Below are positions 45,030 through 56,754 of a DNA stretch of 64,000 nt, in pieces (the stretch's first letter is position 1; every line of letters begins with the position of its first letter). The stretch comes from Corydoras sp. C115 (lineage: Eukaryota; Chordata; Actinopteri; Siluriformes; Callichthyidae): assembly GCA_019802505.1 (NCBI GenBank), contig JAFMOC010000704.1:16001-80000 (forward strand), written 5' to 3'. The notes beneath the pieces were generated by a model. It was not told where the DNA came from, did no database searches, and saw nothing but the letters and a program-made list of their open reading frames with translations. Made by a program: the position numbers and the translations under genes.

Positions 45030-45539
45030 CCACGCAGAGACACACCTAACTTGTGCAAACCTAACATGTGCAAATTGTGTATTTCAAAAAAAAGGTGCTA
45101 GTGCACAGTAAAAATACAGTACTGAATTAAATATATATAATATAAATATAAATATGGATAACAAGTCAGTGGAAATTATAGGTAGGATCTCTGCATTGTA
45201 AGCAGAGACCTAAAGGAATGTTCTTGTAATTGGGTGTGGAAAGGATCGAGATAGTGTTGATATATGTGGAATTTGTGACTTCGCCTGACACCTGGTCGAA
45301 CAACATTGCACTCTTTGGCAAAGCTGTGTTGGTTGGTAATCTTTTGTTCATTTGCATGTTTTCATTTGCATATAGTGTTTTAGGTCCTACCACCTTAACT
45401 AATTATTATTATTTTTGCTGCGGTTGCTTTTAGAAGGTGTGCAGCTCGAGAAGAATTCCGATTATTTAAATGACCGTCGTACGGTGAAGGATGAATTCAT
45501 TCTGTATGCAGAGTGCTCGAAACCTCGATTTGCATCATA
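44261..45539. other. No gene; AGAATC-type repeat
   Basis: 44755-44830 holds AGAATC hexamers followed by GACCAAGTATGCTTACACAT, a dispersed fish repeat also seen at 59374-59420 and, inverted, at 47150-47275. A CA run lies at 44995-45022. No coding region recognised. Confidence 0.6.
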
Positions 45540-45556
45540 ATATTTCTAAGAACTGG

Positions 45557-45910
45557 GGCGGCACGGTGGCTTAGTGGTTAGCATGTTCTCCTCTCAGCGC
45601 TAGGGATTCCCGGGTCGAATCCCAAGCTGGGTGAGATTCCATGTTCTCCCCGTGTCCGCGTGGGTTTCCTCCGGGTTCTTCGGTTTCCTCCCACAGTCCA
45701 AAAACATGGATCAATTCAATTGAGTTCTCCAAATTGCCCCATATAGTAGAGTTGTGTATGTGTGCGTGTCTGTGTGAGTGTGTGTCCAGTGATAGATTTA
45801 CGCCCTGTCCTGGGTGTATCTGCCCAGCGCCCGAGACGTTCTCCCCTGGATGGGCATGGGGAACCCCCCCGCAACCCTAGTATAGGACAAGGCGGAAGAT
45901 GATGGATTGG
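45557..45910 (+). mobile_element. SINE-A copy, full length, 17-bp TSD
   Basis: A 354-bp copy flanked by ATATTTCTAAGAACTGG (45540-45556 and 45911-45927). The 5' end is GGCGGCACGG. The tail is GGCGGAAGATGATGG with a single GATT unit, so long tail repeats were not needed for insertion or were lost. Confidence 0.97.
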
Positions 45911-46174
45911 ATATTTCTAAGAACTGGTATTAGGATTTACGATGTAAGGCATTTTGCAGTGTGCATAATAAATTAAAGTGTTGGAAATGTAACACGCTGG
46001 GGCTTTTAACCTTTTTTGATAACCTTTCGACCTGCGGTGTAGTTGAGCCACATTCCGGCTGTTCGTGGTTGGTTCCACCTCAGGGATTCCCTGGGGGATT
46101 CTCAGGGAAACCAAAGGTACGATTCAGTAAATGTTCAAATAATTTAATATGTTAACAAATTTCTTTCTTTCTTT

Positions 46175-46520
46175 CATTCATTCATTATCTTCCGCTTTAT
46201 CCTCTATTAGGGTCGCGGTGGGGTTCCCCATGCCCATCCAGGGGAGAGCGTTTCGGGCGCTGGGACAGATACACCCAGGACAGGGCGCCAACCCATCGCT
46301 GGGCACACACTCACTCACACACACGCTCTACATGGGGCAATTTGGAGAACTCAATTGACTTGATCCATGTTTTTGGACTGTGGGAGGAAACCGGAGAACC
46401 CGGAAGAAACCCACGCAGACACGGGGAGAACATGGAAACTCCACCCAGATGGGGATTCGAACCGGGAATCCCTAGCGCTGAGAGGAGAACATGCTAACCA
46501 CTAAGCCACCGTGCCGCCCC
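46175..46520 (-). mobile_element. SINE-A copy, full length, probable TSD
   Basis: GAAT tail complement and complete body. Flanked by AAATTTCTTTCT (46158-46169) and AAACTTCTTTCT (46521-46532), one mismatch, with a few CTTT units between. Confidence 0.93.
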
Positions 46521-46618
46521 AAACTTCTTTCTCTGTCTCATGAATCATCTCCCGATCGTTATATACTATACCGTACATCGTATTGTAGCTCAAACCCACT
46601 CAAACATTGAGGACAAAC

Positions 46619-46925
46619 ATTCATTCATCCATTATCTTCCGCTTTATCCTCTATTAAGGTCGTGGTGGGGTTCCCCATGCCCATCCAGGGGAGAACGTCT
46701 CGGACGCTGGGCAGATACACCCAGGACAGGACGTCAACCCATCGCTGGGTACACACTCACTCACACAGACACACTCTATATGGGGCAATTTGGAGAACTC
46801 AATTGACTTGATCCATGTTTTTGGACTGCGGGAGGAAACCGGAGAACCCGGAGGAAACCCACATGGACACGGGGAGAACATGGAAACTCCACCCAGAGGA
46901 GAACATGCTAAACACTAAACCACCT
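46619..46925 (-). mobile_element. SINE-A copy, B box deleted
   Basis: Complete 3' half. The jump from CTCCACCCAGA to GGAGAACATGC removes the GGTTCGAATCC region. Confidence 0.92.
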
Positions 46926-46939
46926 TAACTTTTAGTCAG

Positions 46940-47036
46940 AAATGCAAAGCAAACTGAATAGGCCCACATCTGGCCCACATCCCATAACTTCATCTGGCCC
47001 ACATGCCGCGTGGATCAACGGTGATGAATGTAGACA

Positions 47037-47076
<40 letters not shown>

Positions 47077-47280
47077 GTGTGTGTGTGTAGGAGGATGGCT
47101 AGTTTGGGTGTGTTTGTTACTTATTGTGCACTGTGAGCTATTGCAACCAAATACAAATTCCTTGTATGTGTGAACATACTTGGCCACTAAATTCTGATTC
47201 TGATTCAGATTCAGATTCAGATTCAGATTCTGATTCTGATTCAGATTCAGATTCTGATTCAGATTTGCAGTAACGTTGCG
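46940..47280. repeat. Dispersed fragments and (GT)n
   Basis: 46955-47010 has CCCACATCTGGCCCACATCC, a piece of the dispersed repeat at 31880-32045. A GT run lies at 47039-47088. 47150-47275 is the inverted AGAATC-type repeat (ACATACTTGGCCACTAAATT, then GATTCT and GATTCA hexamers). Confidence 0.75.
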
Positions 47281-47333
47281 CTCCATTCTTCCGGAGGTTG
47301 AAGAAGCTTAAACTCCAGATATCATACTGATGT

Positions 47334-47496
47334 GGGGCGGCACGGTGGCTTAGCGCTTAGCACATACGCCTCTCAGCTCTAGGGATTCCCGGTTCTAATC
47401 CCCATCTGGGTGGAGTTTCCATGTTCTCCCCGTGTCCACGTGGGTATCCTCCGGGTTCTCCGGTTTCCTCCCACAGACCAAAAACATGGATCAGGT
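47334..47496 (+). mobile_element. SINE-A copy, 3'-truncated
   Basis: Head GGGGCGGCACGGTGGCTTAGC through CCAAAAACATGGATCAGG, where it ends. Confidence 0.93.
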
Positions 47497-48208
47497 AGGA
47501 ATGAAGTAGGAAACTGCTAAGTAATTGCTTCGCATTAAATCCCATTACGACACGATCACATGAGGGACAGCCGACAGCCAGAGCGCCCATTAAAGTCAAA
47601 GTATCACATGGACTCATGCATGCAACACCTTTAGCACCCTGTATCATCATATAGACCATTTCTGACAGCTGGAAACCGATAGGCACGTCTGCATGCTTTA
47701 GTAAAGGAGAAGCGATGATCTCACTGTAGGTGGGCAAGTTAGTCATTTACTCCACAAAGGCCCGGGGAGCCAGTCCAGACTTGTAGCTTTATCCCGCATA
47801 TCTGTTTAGTTGACAGGGTTCAGCCTGCAAGAAAAGGCTTGGCACAAGTGTATTAATCAAACTTACAGGCTTTAAACGGGTGACTCAGTCTGGATGATTT
47901 CTCACTTTGTACTGTATTAGCGTCTGCCATGAATCGGATTGGATTTCAGACCTTCTGCGGGGCTGAATCGATGAAACGGGGGCATCATTAATAGCCGTGT
48001 CTCTGAAAATACATAAGTGCATGATATGCATAACTGATGCTGTTTGTCCGGGGGTCATGTGATCGCGGCAGTGTGTGTTTGCACTTGTGTGCGCATGACA
48101 GAGTGTCATTTCTGTCACATAGATGTGTGTGCACGATCATCAAACTGGGTGTGTAGTGGTGTCAAATGTAGGTTGGCGAAAAATTATATTATATTATAAT
48201 AAAAAGAT
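47497..48208. other. No gene seen
   Basis: The 129-codon antisense frame (47357-47746) ends inside SINE-A sequence and shows no domain. It is not called. Confidence 0.45.
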
Positions 48209-49241
48209 GGGCGGCACGGTGGCTTAGTGGTTAGCACGTTCGCCTCTCAGCACTAGGGATTCCCGCCTCGAATCCCCATCTGGGTGGAGGTTCCATGTTC
48301 TCCCCGTGTCTGCGTGGGTTTCCTCCGGGTTCTCCGGTTTCCTCCCACAGTCCAAAAACATGGATCAAGTCAATTGAGTTCTCCAAATTGCCCCATATAG
48401 AGTGTCTATGTGTTCGTGTCTGTGTGAGTGAGTGTGTGCCCAGTGATTGATTGGTGCCCTGTCCTGGGTGTATCTGCCAAGCACCCGAAACGTTCTCCCC
48501 TGGATGGGCATGGGGAACCCCCCCGCGACCCTAATAGAGCATAAAGCAGAAGAAAATGGATGAATTAATGAAAGAAAGAAGTTTTGTAGGGGTTCCCGGT
48601 TCGAATCCCCATCTGGGTGGAGGTTCCATGTTCTCCCCATGTCCGCGTGGGTTTCCTCCGGGTTCTCCGGTTTCCTCCCACGGTCCAAAAACATGGATCA
48701 AGTCAATTGAGTTCTCCAAATTGCCCCATATAGAATCTGTCTGTGTGAGTGAGTGTGTGTCCAGCGATGGATTGGTGCCCTGTCCTGGGTGTATCTAGGG
48801 TTACGCCCGAAACGTTCTCTCCTGGATGGGCATGGGGAACCCCCCCTGCGACCCTAATAGAGGATAAAGCGGAAGATAATGAATGAATGAAAAATGGGCG
48901 GCACGGTGGCTTAGTGGTTGGCATGTTCTCCTCTCAGCATTAGGGGTTCCCGGTTCGAATCCCCATCTGGGTGGAGTTTCCACGTTCTCCCGTGTCCGCG
49001 TGGGTTTCCTCCAGGTTGTCCGGTTTCCTCCCACAGTCCAAAAACATGGATCAAGTCAATTGTGTTCTCCAAATTGCCCCATATAGAGTGTGTCTGTGTG
49101 AGTGAATGTGTGACCAGTGATGGATTGGCATCCTGTCCTGGGTGTATCTAGGGTTACGCCCGAAACGTTCTCTCCTGGATGGGCATGGGGAACCCCCCGC
49201 GACCCTAATAGAGGATAAAGTGGAAGATAATGGATGGATGG
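48209..49241 (+). mobile_element. Three SINE-A copies head to tail
   Basis: 48209-48580 (full), 48588-48891 (starts just before the B box) and 48896-49241 (full). The second and third share the rare GTATCTAGGGTTACGCCCGAAACG variant, which shows that one arose from the other by local duplication. The first lacks it. Confidence 0.93.
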
Positions 49242-49928
49242 ACAATAAAAAAAATATATTGCATGCGATTGGAACCCCATAATGCTTCAGTTCGGCGATA
49301 AAGCAAAGCGCTGAACGCATGACGATGAATAAAACGGCATTTGTAAAGGTAAATTGTCACCTGAAACCGAGCGACCTCACAAATAATAGGTAGCGGCCAC
49401 CACACCCGACTTCAGGGCCTGTACATACACCCCCACACACCCACACCCACACCTACACACGCCCAGATCTCCAACTACAAACAGGTATTGTGGGGAATAC
49501 ATAGATCTCCATTCATTTCATTGAGAATTAAGTATAACGGCAGCGATCATCATCCGACAACGTGGCTTTTTAGTTTTGTACTTGTGGTCCCAACATTGTG
49601 GCACAATCACAAAGAATTCCCAAACCTCTCTATAGGGGCAACCACTTCCGTGGAACTTTATACTGATTTTAGAACCTGATTTCCTGAATATCAGTATATT
49701 TGTTCTGGAAGTCATGCAGCCATCTATGACTGTATGCATGATTCTATGTGCATATTCCTTTAAATGTAAAACCCTCTGTGAAAAAAAAAAAAAAAAAAAA
49801 AAAAAAAGCGGCTGGCCTTTTAACTCAGAACAGTTGTTTTCAGTCAGAGCTGAAACCAGGGCCACGTGGTTCCTGTTACGCAGAACTGTGTGCATGGAGA
49901 ACCTGATGTTCTTTAACAAAGATGATAT
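49242..49928. other. No gene; poly(A) run
   Basis: A run of 27 A at 49781-49807. The 302-codon antisense frame (49518-50426) crosses this run, a SINE-A copy and a dispersed repeat, so it is rejected as a gene. Confidence 0.5.
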
Positions 49929-50495
49929 GCATCCATTATCTTCCACTTTATCCTCTATTAGGGTCGGGGGGGGGATGGGGGGGTTCCCCATGCCCATCCA
50001 GGGGAGAACGTTTCGGGCGCTGGGCAGATGCACACAGGGAGCCAATCTATCACTGGGCACACACTCACTCACATAGACACACTCCATATGGGGCAATTTG
50101 GAGAATTCATTTGACTTTGATCCATGTGGTGATTCCAGCAGGTCATGGTGCAGATAATGGATGCATTGTCCTATGCATTGCCCGAGCCCCTTCAGTGCGA
50201 CACCCGTGAGGCTAGCTCTCACATGTGTGAAAATATGGCCCACTAACATGCACAGACGTGAATGCCCCACCCTGATAATAACATGTGATCTAATGTCCCG
50301 GCCCTGACTACAAGGCACCATGAGCCTAAATACTCTCTTATAAATAATAAACTTTTGGACTGTGGGGGGAAACCGGAGAACCCGGAGGAAATCCATGCGG
50401 ACACGGGGAGAACATGGAAACTCCACCCAGGTTGGGATTTGAACCGGGAATCCCTAGCACTGAGAGGAGAACATGCCAACCACTAAGCCACTGTA
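49929..50495 (-). mobile_element. SINE-A copy split by another repeat
   Basis: The 3' half is 49929-50127 and the 5' half 50352-50495. The two halves meet in the ATCCATGTTTTTGGACTG motif, interrupted by repeat D2 (50128-50351). D2 therefore arrived later than this SINE, or the two were joined by rearrangement. Confidence 0.88.
50128..50351 (-). repeat. Dispersed repeat D2, copy 1
   Basis: Reverse complement of part of 62865-63045 (AGTATTTAGGCTCATGGTGCC, AGTCAGGGCCGGGACATT, TCAGGGTGGGGCATTC, ACCTGCTGGAATCA). No target duplication is obvious. The class is unknown. Confidence 0.88.
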
Positions 50496-51509
50496 AAGAT
50501 AAAGCCCCAAAGATAATATCCATTCATTCATTATCTTCCGCTTTATATTAGGGTCGTGGGGGGGTTCCCCATGCCCATCCAGGGGAGAACGTTTCAGGCG
50601 CTGGGCAGATACACCCAGGACAGGACGCCAATCTATCACTGGACACACACTCACTGACACAAACACACTCAATATGGGGCAATTTGGAGAACTCAATTGA
50701 CTTGATCCATGTTTTTGGACTGTGGGAGGAAACCGGAGAACCCGGAGGAAACTCACACGGACACGAGGAGAACATGGAAACTCCACCCAGGTTGGGATTC
50801 GAACCGGGAATCCCTAGCACTGAGAGGAGAACATGCCAACCACTAAGCCACTGTAAAGATAAAGCCCCAAAGATAATATCCATTCATTCATTATCTTCCG
50901 CTTTATATTAGGGTCGTGGGGGGGTTCCCCATGCCCATCCAGGGGAGAACGTTTCAGGCGCTGGGCAGATACACCCAGGACAGGACGCCAATCTATCACT
51001 GGACACACACTCACTGACACAAACACACTCTATATGGGGCAATTTGGAGAACTCATTTGACTTGATCCCTGTTTTTGGACTGTGGGAGGAAACCGGAGAA
51101 CCCGGAGGAAACTCACACGGACACGAGGAGAACATGGAAACTCCACCCAGGTTGGGATTCGAACCGGGAATCCCTAGCACTGAGAGGAGAACATGCCAAC
51201 CACTTAGCCACTGTAAAGATAAAGCCCCAAAGATAATATCCATCCATTCATTATCTTCCGCTTTAAATTAGGGTCGTGGGGGGGTTCCCCATGCCCATCC
51301 AGGGGAGAACGTTTCGGGCACTGGGCAGATACACCCAGGACAGCATGCCAATCTATCACTGGGCACACACTCACTCACACACACACACTCTATAAGGGGC
51401 AATTTTTGGAGAACTCAATTGAGGTGAACATGGAAACTCCACCCAGGTTGGAATTCGAACCGGGAATCCCTAGCGCTGAGAGGAGAACATGCCAACCACT
51501 AAGCCACCA
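50461..51509 (-). repeat. 360-bp tandem triplication of SINE-A plus linker
   Basis: The 60-bp segment starting TGAGAGGAGAACATGCCAAC and ending AAAGATAATATC recurs at 50461, 50821 and 51181, an exact 360-bp period. Each period contains one antisense SINE-A (50523-50857, 50883-51217, then 51243-51509 with a deletion after CTCAATTGAGG). The copies differ by only a few bases. The linker ACTGTAAAGATAAAGCCCC is not SINE sequence. Confidence 0.96.
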
Positions 51510-51990
51510 TAAAGATAAAACCCCAAATATAAAAATGATGTTGAATATATTTGAATTCTTGCATTCTAATTCATTTTGCACCTCCATGCCTCCATCGTCC
51601 CGACGGCCGACGCTCAGGCTGACGGGAGCTTCATGGAAAAAGTCATTCATAAGTGAAAGAGGAGCGCTGTGCCCCACCCTGCAGAGCGGAGCAAGGGTGA
51701 ACTCACGCTCTCCTTCTGCTTGGCCTTTCTCCCAGCCAACCAGGCTCGAAGACGAAGAACCACCCATTGGCATGCGTTTACAGCCACATTCCTTTTTTTT
51801 TTCTTTCTTTTTTTTTTTTTTTCTTTTTTTAATTTGCAGAAAAGCACAAGAGGAATTCGGATTCGCAGCTCCTGCTCTGCTCCTCTCTGCCTGTGCTTGT
51901 GGCAAAGCCCGAGGCAGGGTGTAACTCTTCTTATCTCTCCACTCTCACTCCATACCTGTTTGACAGGTAGGGTGTGTGTGAGAACAGGCT
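51510..51990. other. Upstream region of the keratin gene
   Basis: Contains a pyrimidine tract of about 40 bp at 51790-51830 just before TAATTTGCAG. No separate gene is called. The open frame reaching from 51669 into the keratin start is an upstream extension with stop-free chance sequence. Confidence 0.5.
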
Positions 51991-52023
51991 GCCCCACCCA
52001 TACGCCGAGGATCGGATATAAGG
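51991..52023 (+). promoter_or_regulatory. Keratin core promoter: CACCC box and TATA box
   Basis: GCCCCACCCA (51991-52000), a possible KLF/Sp1-type site, lies upstream of GATATAAGG (TATA-like, about 52015-52023). Transcription would start near 52045-52055, giving a 5' UTR of about 120-130 nt ending ACAGACACC before the ATG. Inferred from position and sequence only. Confidence 0.7.
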
Positions 52024-52172
52024 CAGCGGCCAGCCACAGAGAAGCACACAGAGGGACTTTGACTCTCCTTTGTGAGCGACCTCCTGCTCCACTCCACTCC
52101 GCTCTCGAGCTTTGCTCCAGCCCTCTCTTTGCTTTCTCCACAAGCCAGAAGGAAAAACCACCCACAGACACC

Positions 52173-53205
52173 ATGGCAGGCAGAGTTACGAAGACCTTCT
52201 CCAGCCATTCAGCCTACTCCGTCCCCCATGGAGGCAGCCGAATTAGCATGTCCGGCTCTCGCCGCTCCGGTGGTGGTGGCGGTGGCTTCGGTGGTGGCTA
52301 CAACTTCAGCAGCAGCAGCAGTATGGGAGGAGGTATGGGTGTAGGCATTGGTGGAGGCATGGGTGGGCTTCGGTTCAGGCTTCGGTGGAGGCATGGGTGG
52401 TGGTATGGGTGGTGGTATGGGTGGCGGTATGGGTGGCGGTATGGGTGGAGGCATGGGTGGAGGATTCGGTTCAGGCTTCGGCGGCGGCATGGGTGGCGGA
52501 GGCGGCATGATCCCCCCTCCGATCACTGCCGTGACGGTGAACCAGAGCCTCTTGGCTCCCCTGAACCTGGAGATCGACCCCACCATCCAGGCGGTGCGCA
52601 CCCAGGAAAAGGAGCAGATCAAGACCCTCAACAACCGCTTCGCTTCCTTCATCGATAAGGTAAGGAGTCATTGCATATTGCCTTGCATCTTGATTATTGA
52701 TTAATTTGATTGATAAACAGATATCATATGGCGTGAGGTAAAAAAAATGCAACATGTGATGTCATTACCGTTGCAGTAATTAGATTAACCACTGTGGCAA
52801 ACATGCTGGGATCCCTTAATTCCTTAAAAGTCTAAGATCCGAGGTTCTAAAGTTGATTGAACGTGGTGCAGTGTGTCCTACATTCCACTCTGACGTGTCC
52901 CCACTAAGGATTGGACACTGTCCAGAGCAGTAACTGCAAGGCAGCCAATCGAATTCAGCTCTGGTTGCGGGATCCACCAATAAGCAGGTCCAAAAAGGGA
53001 TGCTGTAAGGCTGGGTTGGGAGATTAGGTCACATGACCTGGCGGGCCCTTGGGTGGAGATCAGGCCCTGGTTTAAAACTTTATTAAAACAGATGCGGAAC
53101 CTCGAACAGACTGTTCTCCGTCATCGCAGAGCCACATTTGGTATTAAGCAAACACTGAGTGTGTGTGGACAGAGGACACGCCTAAATGGCGGCCTGCGAT
53201 GTGGC

Positions 53206-53247
<42 letters not shown>

Positions 53248-53328
53248 GTATTTTATGTGTTTGTGGGAAACAGAATGACTAACATGAATTGTCAAGGTTG
53301 TAGTCAGGACACACCCACTCACACACAC

Positions 53329-53360
<32 letters not shown>

Positions 53361-55821
53361 CCTGAATCATTTATTAATGCAGTGTGTTTAAAGAATGGAT
53401 ATAAAAATACACTAAATGCATATATGTATTTTAATATATATATATTTAAAAATGCGTCCCCTAAGGGTTATGTGAGGTCAGCGGGTGGACATACCGGCGA
53501 GGACTTAATGAAAGACAGTAAAGTCGTAGTGAAGCCTGCAGTTGGAGTATTATTTGGGTGTGGTTGGTAAACCTTTGTGGATCATTTACAGCTCCATCTG
53601 CAGAGCGGTGCAAGTCTAGGCGTAGCCTAGGGCAGGAAGGCTTTTAAATGCCCCCCCCCCCATCCTCTTACCTTCTAGAGTTCATAGTTTGCCTCATGGA
53701 CACACCCTGCTAGTGTACTCTTTCTTTCGTTCCCTGCCTCCCCGCCCCCTCCCTGCCTCCCTGCCCCCTCCCTGCTGCACCCCACCCTGCAGAAAAATGC
53801 GTGCCGGGATGACTCATGGCCATTTATGATTCCTGCAACAATAATCCAGGATAAAGAGCATGGCGGGGGGGGTGGGGGGCAAGCAGGAGGACAAAAGAGC
53901 CTTTTAATGCCATGTTTTAATGGCAATTTTTTAATGCCATATTTTTAATGCCATATTTTTAATTGCAATTTTTTAATGTCATATTTTTAATGCCACGTCC
54001 CTTCGAGCGATACGTCTTCCATGCATGGTGTAGATCCAAAGTCAACCAGGTTCCATGTCTGTCCCCGTAGGTGCGCTTCCTAGAGCAGCAGAACAAAATG
54101 CTGGAGACCAAGTGGAGCCTCCTGCAGGAACAGACCACCACCCGCTCCAACATCGACGCCATGTTCGAGGCCTACATCGCCAACCTGCGCCGGCAGCTGG
54201 ACGGTCTGGGCAACGAGAAGATCAAGCTGGAGGGAGAGCTGAAGAACATGCAGGTTCTGGTGAGGACTTCAAGAAGAAGTGAGTGCGCACACCAAAGAGT
54301 GAGAGACAGCGAATGGTGGATGGGAAAGAACTCGAATGAATGGATTTGTCTCTCTGCAGGTACGAGGATGAGATCAACAAGCGTGCGGCGGCTGAGAACG
54401 AGTTCGTCCTGCTGAAGAAGGTACGGACCGGTGGTGGTTTCTTCAAACGTACTTTCTGCAAGAACGAGAACCCAACTTACAGCTGATGTGTGTGTGTTTT
54501 AGGATGTCGATGCTGCCTACATGAATAAGATTGAGCTCGAGGCCAAGGTTGACGCTCTCCAGGACGAAATCAACTTCCTCAGGGCAGTCTATGAGGCGGT
54601 ACGTGAGTCCATCCTTCGCTAGAACATGGCTAGAACATTTCAATCAGAACCCTAAAGTCAACCTTGTTTTGGCCCATGCAGGAGCTGAACGAGCTGCAGT
54701 CCCAGATCAAGGACACATCGGTCATCGTAGAGATGGACAACAGCAGAAACCTGGACATGGACGCCATCGTGGCTGAAGTGCGCGCACAGTACGAGGACAT
54801 CGCCAACCGTAGCCGTGCCGAGGCCGAGAGCTGGTACAAGCAGAAGGTGGGAGACCCCGTCCACGTCCCCCCGCCGGTTCCGCTTCCACTTCAGTTCCAC
54901 TATCAGAACTTAAAACGGTATCCGTGTCCGGTCTTTGTAGTTCGAGGAGATGCAGTCCTCCGCTGGTCAGTACGGTGATGATCTTCGCTCAACCAAGGCT
55001 GAGATCGCCGAGCTCAACAGAATGATCGCCCGCCTGCAGAACGAGATCGAGGCCGTCAAGGGACAGGTAGGCACTGAGGGCACTTACCTCGCAGTTACCT
55101 CCGGTTGGGGTTTGCTGATCTTAACATCTGTGTGTCCCACCCTCAGCGTGCCAACCTTGAAGCCCAGATCGCTGATGCTGAGGAGCGCGGTGAGCAGGCG
55201 GTGAAGGACGCCAAGCTGCGCATCAGAGACCTGGAGGAGGCCCTGCAGAGAGCCAAGCAGGACATGGCCCGCCAGGTGCGTGAGTACCAGGAGCTCATGA
55301 ACGTCAAACTGGCTCTGGACATCGAGATCGCCACCTACAGAAAACTCCTGGAAGGAGAGGAAAGCAGGTGAGCACAGGCTTCCGGCTGACTTTCATTGAT
55401 ATTTCATCCTGTGACGCCATGGCAGAGCGTTAACCTTCCCTTTTTTCAGACTGTCCTCTGGGGGAGCTGCCGCCACCATCCACGTGCAGCAGACCAGCAG
55501 CAGCGGCGGTGAGTTTAGTCGTTTCCGAACGCTATATATCAAAACTGCACCACCAGCTTGGCTCGTTTCATGGTTTGGGCTTGAATTAATAACTTCCATC
55601 CCTCCCTCTACCACCCCACAGGCTTCGGCGGCGGATCCAGCTCTGGATTCGGCTACGGTGGTGGAGCAGGCGGTGGATTCTCAATGAGTGGTGGATCCTC
55701 ATTCGGTGGCGGAGCCGGATACAGCGGCGGATCTGGATACGGCAGCGGCGCAGGATACGGCGGCGGTGGCTCAAGTATCTCCAGATCCTCCACAACATTG
55801 GTCACCCAAAAACGCTATTAG
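52173..55821 (+). CDS. Type II keratin, nine exons, two frame breaks
   Basis: Intermediate-filament protein that pairs with type I keratins in epithelial cells. Exons: 52173-52659, 54071-54278, 54360-54420, 54503-54598, 54682-54846, 54941-55066, 55147-55367, 55450-55508, 55622-55821; all introns GT/AG. Exon sizes 3-7 are the standard type II set. The start ACCATGG gives MAGRVTKTFSSHSAYS. The head is Gly-rich, with repeated GGMG units. The rod opens with KTLNNRFASFIDK|VRFLEQQNK and closes with LDIEIATYRKLLEGEE, both hallmarks of the family. The tail is Gly/Ser/Tyr-rich and ends RSSTTLVTQKRY. The total would be about 540 residues. Two breaks: one extra or two missing bases near 52365 in the Gly repeat, and one missing G near 54262 at the end of exon 2. 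All other exons and splice sites are clean, so sequence error is likelier than a pseudogene. It resembles fish K8/K5-type genes; the exact orthologue is not assigned. Confidence 0.95.
52240..52510 (+). repeat. Gly-rich 12-bp coding minisatellite in exon 1
   Basis: Repeats close to GGTGGCGGTATG or GGTGGAGGCATG code for GGMG units of the keratin head. The break in the reading frame near 52365 lies within it. Such tracts vary in length between alleles and are hard to assemble. Confidence 0.9.
52660..54070 (+). other. Keratin intron 1
   Basis: The 1411-bp intron holds CA repeats (about 53211-53244 and 53323-53360), a C-rich tract with repeated CCCCCTCCCTGCCTCC (53735-53785), and a short tandem repeat of TTTTTAATGCCATA-like units (about 53901-53995). 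No SINE-A copy was found in any keratin intron. Confidence 0.85.
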
Positions 55822-56740
55822 AGGAAAGCAGACCCGAATCCATCACCTGCACCTACCTGCACCTTATCACCACGCTTTCCACTCCACTCCACGGTGCTAA
55901 AGTACCCACATTTACAATTAGGCGACCATGAGAGGCTTATCGATTCTGAATATAGCCACTAGTTCAAATTAAATGGTGATTTTTCAAGAGTGTTTGGTGA
56001 GATTCAGCCCAAAATCTTTCATCTTTTAAAACACGTTCAGTCCAAACCTCCTTCTCCTCCAAGTGTAAACCAAAAAAACCTAGAAGAATGTAAAAGGGAA
56101 CCTGCTGAATCCCAGCTTTTGTTAATCTTTTTTTTTTTTTTTTTTTCTGCACTGACATGTTTGGGAAAAGGAAGACTACACGGTGTCGAATTTTACTCTA
56201 GAACCACTGAAGCCAGCGTCACCAGAACAGGACAGTTAGGGTTACAGCATCAATAGATAAGGGATTATTTACCAAGACGGGGTTTTTAGCTACCGCAAAT
56301 CTGCTGTCAGTCCGAAGTCACTGTACTTGTGTTAATGTTCGTTCATGGTTCTCTCAGTGTGACTCAGTCTGTTACAACGCATCAGCTGTTCCGCCACAAC
56401 TTACACTGCAAGCAGATCTGTTAATGCCAAAACCGAAAACACCCCCCCCCCTTTAGACTGTGCACTGAATTGGCAGCTGTAAACCACCTCTGCACTGTAT
56501 CTGGATCTGTAGGTGACCACCTTTAAGAGTACTCGCTCTGCCCATTGGCTCAAATTTGCCTCTCGCGCAAATCCAGGGGTCTTCGTCCCTTTCTCTCAGG
56601 CTGCAAGACCTGTTCTTTTCTTTCTCGTAAAAATTGCAAAGAAAAATTCAACGACGGAACCAGATTTTTTGTTCATTCATGTCCAATTTGTACCATCTGA
56701 AAACTTGAATACAATAAATCTGTTATCTTTAATTCACGTG
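55822..56740 (+). other. Keratin 3' UTR
   Basis: Follows the TAG at 55819-55821. About 900 nt with a T-run at 56130-56147 and a C-run near 56441. It ends a little after the AATAAA at 56713. No SINE-A copies. The extent is inferred from the poly(A) signal. Confidence 0.75.
56713..56718 (+). promoter_or_regulatory. Poly(A) signal of the keratin gene
   Basis: Canonical AATAAA followed by the T- and GT-rich TCTGTTATCTTT and GTGTAATGTCTTTTGTTGTG, as expected downstream of a cleavage site. Confidence 0.8.
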
Positions 56741-56754
56741 TAATGTCTTTTGTT

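Noticed and set aside
49518..50426. 302-codon antisense frame
   Set aside because: Crosses a poly(A) run, a SINE-A copy and repeat D2. The product is a chance fusion of repeats.
51669..52172. Keratin start upstream of 52173
   Set aside because: The frame is open upstream but lies before the TATA box. The ACCATGG at 52173 has the best context and gives a keratin-like N-terminus.
52209..52652. 147-codon antisense frame opposite keratin exon 1, Pro-rich
   Set aside because: It is the complement of the Gly-rich coding repeat; the sense strand has the recognised gene.
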